In this document: in pieces, positions 5,122-7,985 of the stretch | How the letters are laid out: each line of letters starts with the position of its first letter | Position numbering within the stretch: position 1 is the first letter of the stretch | Origin: Labilithrix sp. | GTDB lineage: Bacteria > Myxococcota > Polyangia > Polyangiales > Polyangiaceae | Length of the DNA: 7,985 bases | Assembly (NCBI GenBank): GCA_028287035.1 | Contig: JAQBQL010000155.1 | Span: forward strand, 1 to 7,985 | Direction of reading: 5' to 3' | The notes under the pieces: generated by a model | Databases searched by the model: none | Told to the model about the DNA's origin: nothing | The model's input: the letters and a program-made list of their open reading frames with translations, nothing else | Position numbers and translations under genes: made by a program

Positions 5122-5919
5122 GTGGCGATCGACATCAAGAGCCCGAAGGAAGTGGAAGCGATGCGCGTGGCCTGCCAGCTGGCCGCCGACACGCTGCTGC
5201 TCGTGGGCGAGAAGCTCCGCGCGGGCATGACCACCGAGGAGATCAACACGATCGTCCACGAGGACACGCTGAAGAAGGGTGGCCGCCCGGCGCCGCTCAA
5301 CTACCGCGGCTTCCCGAAGAGCGTGTGCACCTCGATCAACGAGGTCGTGTGCCACGGCATCCCGGGCCCTCAGGTGCTGAAGGACGGCGACATCATCAAC
5401 GTCGACGTCACCACCATCTACGGCGGCTTCTACGGCGACACCTCGGCGACCTTCTACATCGGCACGCCGAGCCCGGAGGCGCGGAAGGTGACCGAGGTCG
5501 CTCGCAAGGCGCTCGAGCTCGGCATCGCCGAGGTGAAGGACGGAGCGCGGCTCGGCGACATCGGCGCCGCCATCCAGCAGTACGTCGAGAGCGAAGGCCT
5601 CAGCGTGGTTCGCGACTTCGTGGGCCACGGGATCGGCCGCCGCTTCCACGAGGACCCGCAGGTGAAGCACTACGGCAAGCGCGGCACGGGCGAGCGCATC
5701 AAGGCCGGGATGACCTTCACCATCGAGCCCATGGTCAACGTCGGCCGCTTCGAGGTCGAGGTCGACGAGCGCGACAAGTGGACGGTCACCACCGTCGACG
5801 GGTCGCTGTCGGCGCAGTTCGAGCACACGGTGCTCGTCACGAAGACCGGCGTCGAGGTGCTGACGAAGCGCCCCAAGCCGCTCCGCCTCAGCGAGAACGT
5901 GGCGACGATCTTCGCGTGA
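5122..5919 (+). CDS. map: Methionine aminopeptidase, type I
   Basis: This cytoplasmic metalloenzyme removes the initiator methionine from nascent proteins. The 265-residue length is typical of type I enzymes without an N-terminal extension. All five metal ligands are present: Asp95 (INVDVT), Asp106 (GDTSATF), His169 (VGHGIGR), Glu202 (TIEPM) and Glu234 (QFEHT). His78 (CHGIPG) and His176 (RFHEDP) match the substrate-contacting histidines of the family. The N-terminus IKSPKEVEAMRVA is also characteristic. GTG at 5122 is chosen because AGAGG lies five nt upstream (5112-5116) and the resulting N-terminus has normal family length. The gene lies 15 nt after a lipoprotein gene and 18 nt before a secreted beta-rich protein gene, so it is probably an operon member although its neighbours are envelope proteins. 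Residues after about 250 form a short basic tail. Confidence 0.97.
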   Translation: MAIDIKSPKEVEAMRVACQLAADTLLLVGEKLRAGMTTEEINTIVHEDTLKKGGRPAPLNYRGFPKSVCTSINEVVCHGIPGPQVLKDGDIINVDVTTIYGGFYGDTSATFYIGTPSPEARKVTEVARKALELGIAEVKDGARLGDIGAAIQQYVESEGLSVVRDFVGHGIGRRFHEDPQVKHYGKRGTGERIKAGMTFTIEPMVNVGRFEVEVDERDKWTVTTVDGSLSAQFEHTVLVTKTGVEVLTKRPKPLRLSENVATIFA

Positions 5920-5937
5920 GCCCCGCGTGAGGGGGGC

Positions 5938-6987
5938 GTGCTCGAGGGACGCGCGGTGAGCCGTGCCGCACGCTGGCGGCTCGCGCTCACGCCCCTCCTC
6001 GGCCTGCTGGTGGCGGCGCCGGCGAGGGCCGACGAGGCGCCGCCGACGCGTCCTGCGCGCTATGCCATCGCCCTCGCGACCCCGGGTCCGCTCGACGCGT
6101 GCGGCGGCCCCGAGGCGCTCGCGGCGCGCGTGACGACGAGGCTGCGGCGCGACGCGCTCGGCAGCGTCGGCGAGGCGGACGTGGTGGTCACGGTGGACGT
6201 CGACGAGGCGCTCGGCGCCCGCATCGTCGAGCGCGACGCGACGGGCGCGCCCCTCGGCACCCGCGAGGTAGCGCTGGGCCACGAGGGCTGCGCGGGAGGG
6301 CTCGAGACGCTCGCGGTGGTGCTCGCGATCATGATCGGCCCCGAGCGCCGCGTCGCCCTGCCGCCCGCGCCCACGCCCGCGCCGCCCGGGCCTGCTCCGC
6401 CCGGTCAGGCGCCGCGGCCCCCGCGCCTCCGGTTCGACGAGGAGCCGCCGCTCCGCCTGCACGCGAGCCCGCTCGCCGAGGCGCTCGTCGGCACGGGCGT
6501 CCTCCCGCACGTCGCGGCGGGCGTGGGCCTCGGCATCGCCCTCTTCCCGCCCGTCGCGCGCCTGTCGGTGCTCGCGCGCGCCGCCTACTGGCCGGCGCGT
6601 TCCACCGAGACCGCCGCGGCGGCCGAGGTCGATCGCGTCGGCGCATCCCTCGCCGGGTGCTACGCGCTCCTCCGTCTCGGCGCCGGCGCCGGCGGGACGG
6701 GCTGCCTCGGGCTCGAGGCGGGAAGCCTGCACTCGAGCTCCGCCGCGCTCACTCGCCCCTCGGAGCGCGCCTCCTACGTGGACGCGTTCGTGGAGGGCCG
6801 CCTCGGCCGGCGCTTTGTCCTGGGCCGCGACCTGCTGGTCGAGCCCTCGCTCGGCCTCCAGCTCGGCGCGCTCCTGCAGCGCGATCGCTTCACGTACCGC
6901 GACCGAACGGGCGCGGTTCGCACGCTCCTCGAGCCCTCGCCGGTCGCGCTCTCCGCGTCTTTCGGCATCGTCGTTCACATTTTGTGA
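5938..6987 (+). CDS. Secreted two-domain protein, probable C-terminal outer-membrane beta-barrel
   Basis: The 349-residue protein has a Sec signal peptide ending APARA^DEA (cleavage after about residue 31). A small N-terminal alpha/beta domain (40-140) contains two cysteines (55 and 118) that could form a disulfide, with GLETLAVVLAIMIGP near its end. A Pro-rich linker (about 142-168) follows. The last 175 or so residues have alternating small and hydrophobic strands rich in Gly, Ala and Tyr (for example LIVEPSLG-like and LGRRFVLG segments), finishing in a strand FGIVVHIL. That is compatible with an outer-membrane barrel, though the final residue is Leu, not Phe. No named family is recognised. 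GTG 5938 follows GAGGGGGG; GTG 5956, with GAGGG seven nt upstream, would give a more typical 25-residue signal and is nearly as likely. The stop overlaps the sigma-factor ATG by one base. Confidence 0.75.
   Translation: MLEGRAVSRAARWRLALTPLLGLLVAAPARADEAPPTRPARYAIALATPGPLDACGGPEALAARVTTRLRRDALGSVGEADVVVTVDVDEALGARIVERDATGAPLGTREVALGHEGCAGGLETLAVVLAIMIGPERRVALPPAPTPAPPGPAPPGQAPRPPRLRFDEEPPLRLHASPLAEALVGTGVLPHVAAGVGLGIALFPPVARLSVLARAAYWPARSTETAAAAEVDRVGASLAGCYALLRLGAGAGGTGCLGLEAGSLHSSSAALTRPSERASYVDAFVEGRLGRRFVLGRDLLVEPSLGLQLGALLQRDRFTYRDRTGAVRTLLEPSPVALSASFGIVVHIL
6975..6987. repeat. Inverted repeat TCACA-TTT-TGTGA at the barrel/sigma gene junction
   Basis: This perfect 5-bp inverted repeat with a 3-bp spacer lies in an AT-rich patch. 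It ends exactly at the A shared by the upstream TGA stop and the downstream ATG. It may be an operator or a weak RNA hairpin at the start of the sigma gene. Chance from the codons is possible. Confidence 0.35.
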
Positions 6988-7601
6988 TGAAAACGTCTCG
7001 CTCCCGCCTTTTGAAGGATGTGGAAGCGGCGCTGTCGATGACCGAGCGGGAGACCCGTGACGCGCCCGCGTCCGGTACCGTGCTCGCCGTGGGCCGCACC
7101 GCCGCCGATGTGTTCCGTGAGCAGGGGGCGTTCGTGTTCCGCCTGCTGCGACGGCTCGGCGTGCCCGAGGCGGACCTCGACGATCTCACCCAGGACGTGT
7201 TCGTCATCGTCCACCGTTCGCTCGACCGGTACGAGGAGCGCAACCAGATGCGCGCCTGGCTCTACCGCATCGCGGTCCGCGAGGCCTCGCGCCATCGCCG
7301 CGCCCTGCCGCCCACCCGCAGCCTCACCGAGGTCGAGGACGAGACGCGATCGACGGCGGAAGGACCCGAGGAGACCGTGGAAGCAAACCAGGCCCGCGCC
7401 GACTTCGATCGCCTGCTCACCGCGCTCGACGCCGAGCGCCGCGCGGTGTTCGTCCTCTACGAGGTCGAGGAGCTGCCCATGGAGGAGGTCGCGAGCCTCG
7501 TCGGCTGCCCGGTGGCCACGGCGTACTCGCGCCTCCGTTCGGCGCGCAAGCTCGTGCTCGGCGCCGCCCGGCGCATGGAAGCCCAGCGGAGGTCCCCGTG
7601 A
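6987..7601 (+). CDS. RNA polymerase sigma-70 factor, ECF type
   Basis: The 204-residue protein has the two-domain ECF layout. Sigma region 2 (about 41-105) contains the core-binding and -10-binding signature DLDDLTQDVFVIVHRSLDRYEERNQMRAWLYRIA-like block. An acidic linker (about 112-135) follows. Region 4 (about 138-196) has a helix-turn-helix, ELPMEEVASLVGCPVATAYSRLRSAR. It would direct RNA polymerase to a specific set of promoters and is expected to be held inactive by a partner. ATG 6987 overlaps the stop of the upstream gene by one base (TGATG) and has no Shine-Dalgarno, so translation is probably coupled. ATG 7038, 17 codons later, with GGAAG eleven nt upstream, is an alternative. Its own stop overlaps the next gene by four bases (GTGA). 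The ECF class is firm; the signal and regulon are unknown. Confidence 0.93.
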   Translation: MKTSRSRLLKDVEAALSMTERETRDAPASGTVLAVGRTAADVFREQGAFVFRLLRRLGVPEADLDDLTQDVFVIVHRSLDRYEERNQMRAWLYRIAVREASRHRRALPPTRSLTEVEDETRSTAEGPEETVEANQARADFDRLLTALDAERRAVFVLYEVEELPMEEVASLVGCPVATAYSRLRSARKLVLGAARRMEAQRRSP

Positions 7602-7985
7602 GCACGACGACGGATCCGCGTCGCCTCGCCGACTACGGCGACCGCCTGAACGGTCTCGTGCGCTCCGGGCTGGACGCCGAGCGAGCCGCCGCGCCGGACG
7701 CCTCGGACGCGGCACGCCTCGACGCGATCGGCGCGAAGCTCGCGGCCCGGCTCGCGTCGCCGGACGGTCCGGATGCCCTTCCCCCGCGACCTCCGCTCCC
7801 GGCCCGGCCGGCGTGGCGCCCGCTGCTCGCGTTGGGCGCGGCCGCCGCGGTCGCGGTGGCGGCGTTCGTCGCGTCGCGGACGCCGGGCCCGGCGCGGGGG
7901 AGGGCGCGAAGACGGGGCATCGGGGCCCGCGTGGTGCAGGCGACATGCCACGGCATGGGCGGGGGGCGGTACCCCTGGAACCGCG
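7598..7985 (+). CDS. Single-TM protein, candidate anti-sigma factor, cut by window end
   Basis: The 129 visible codons start at GTG 7598 in a GTGA overlap with the sigma gene, and GGAGG (7588-7592) lies five nt upstream. The first 70 or so residues are soluble, charged and Ala/Asp/Arg-rich (LADYGDRLNGLVRSGLDAERA), followed by a Pro/Arg-rich juxtamembrane segment. One hydrophobic helix (about 75-92, PLLALGAAAAVAVAAFVA) follows. A cytoplasmic N-domain plus one TM, encoded directly after an ECF sigma gene, is the usual layout of a membrane anti-sigma or FecR-like regulator. I see no zinc-binding HxxxCxxC motif, so a ZAS-type anti-sigma domain is not supported. The part after the TM is unusually arginine-rich for a periplasmic segment and uses AGG, CGA and AGA, which may mark a frameshift or poor end sequence. 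The start and overlap are strong; the function is inferred from position. Confidence 0.65.
   Translation, partial: MSTTTDPRRLADYGDRLNGLVRSGLDAERAAAPDASDAARLDAIGAKLAARLASPDGPDALPPRPPLPARPAWRPLLALGAAAAVAVAAFVASRTPGPARGRARRRGIGARVVQATCHGMGGGRYPWNR

Noticed and set aside
3439..6978. 1179-codon open frame on the minus strand
   Set aside because: Only its last 339 codons (from ATG 4458) look real, with a lipoprotein signal. The upstream 840 codons are antisense to lipoprotein, map and barrel genes and give Arg/Ala/Asp-rich low-complexity sequence, a usual shadow in GC-rich DNA.
6099..7601. 500-codon frame ending in the sigma factor
   Set aside because: The first 296 codons are an out-of-frame reading of the barrel gene. 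The sigma homology begins only after ATG 6987, which overlaps the upstream stop.
7598..7985. Zinc-binding anti-sigma (ZAS) domain in the TM protein
   Set aside because: No HxxxCxxC motif is present in the N-terminal 75 residues; the only Cys (117) lies after the membrane helix. The regulator role therefore rests on position and topology alone.
1..7985. CRISPR arrays, insertion sequences, tRNA or rRNA genes
   Set aside because: I looked for repeat-spacer patterns, transposase motifs, terminal inverted repeats and tRNA-like arms and found none. The only repeats are short and promoter-proximal.

Overview
The window looks like one chromosomal fragment of a very GC-rich, Gram-negative bacterium. 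GC is concentrated at third codon positions, GTG and TTG starts are common, and there are two lipoproteins with N-terminal lipoboxes. A eukaryote-like Ser/Thr kinase sits beside two FHA-domain proteins, and an outer-membrane-like protein is encoded next to an ECF sigma factor. Together these suggest a myxobacterium-like organism (Myxococcota, perhaps Polyangia). That assignment is inference; there is no rRNA or other decisive marker. Both ends cut through genes. I see no mobile element, tRNA, rRNA or CRISPR array, and no gene-free stretch longer than about 200 bases.

Left part (1-2960), signalling. The 5' half of a Ser/Thr protein kinase gene runs leftward off the edge (1-475, -). It is divergent from a DUF721/DciA-like gene (558-1196, +) across a short spacer holding a perfect 12-bp palindrome. 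The DUF721 gene runs tail-to-tail into the first of two tandem, paralogous FHA genes (1063-1899 and 1991-2887, both -), overlapping it by 134 bp. The two FHA proteins share an unrecognised helical C-terminal domain, and only the second carries a zinc ribbon.

Middle (2888-4527). A 190-bp divergent region has an AT-rich 13-bp palindrome and a set of 10-bp-spaced repeats. It leads into a small NifU-like Fe-S protein gene (3080-3379, +). Next comes a convergent lipoprotein gene (3439-4458, -), which is divergent from a second, unrelated lipoprotein gene (4528-5106, +).

Right part (4528-7985). Five tightly packed + strand genes probably form one transcription unit: lipoprotein, type I methionine aminopeptidase (map), a secreted beta-barrel-like protein, an ECF-type sigma factor, and a single-TM protein cut by the window end. 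The last three overlap or nearly overlap (spacings of 18, -1 and -4 nt). They resemble an outer-membrane protein / sigma / membrane-regulator module, although none of the flanking members matches a named family that I can recognise.

A recurring signal is the motif TGNTAGCNT, found 7-9 nt upstream of the start codons of DUF721, the NifU-like gene and the first lipoprotein. The first and third of these lack a Shine-Dalgarno sequence. This suggests extended -10 promoters giving leaderless transcripts. No completely new system is demonstrated. The best candidates for novelty are the FHA paralogue pair and the barrel/sigma/TM module.
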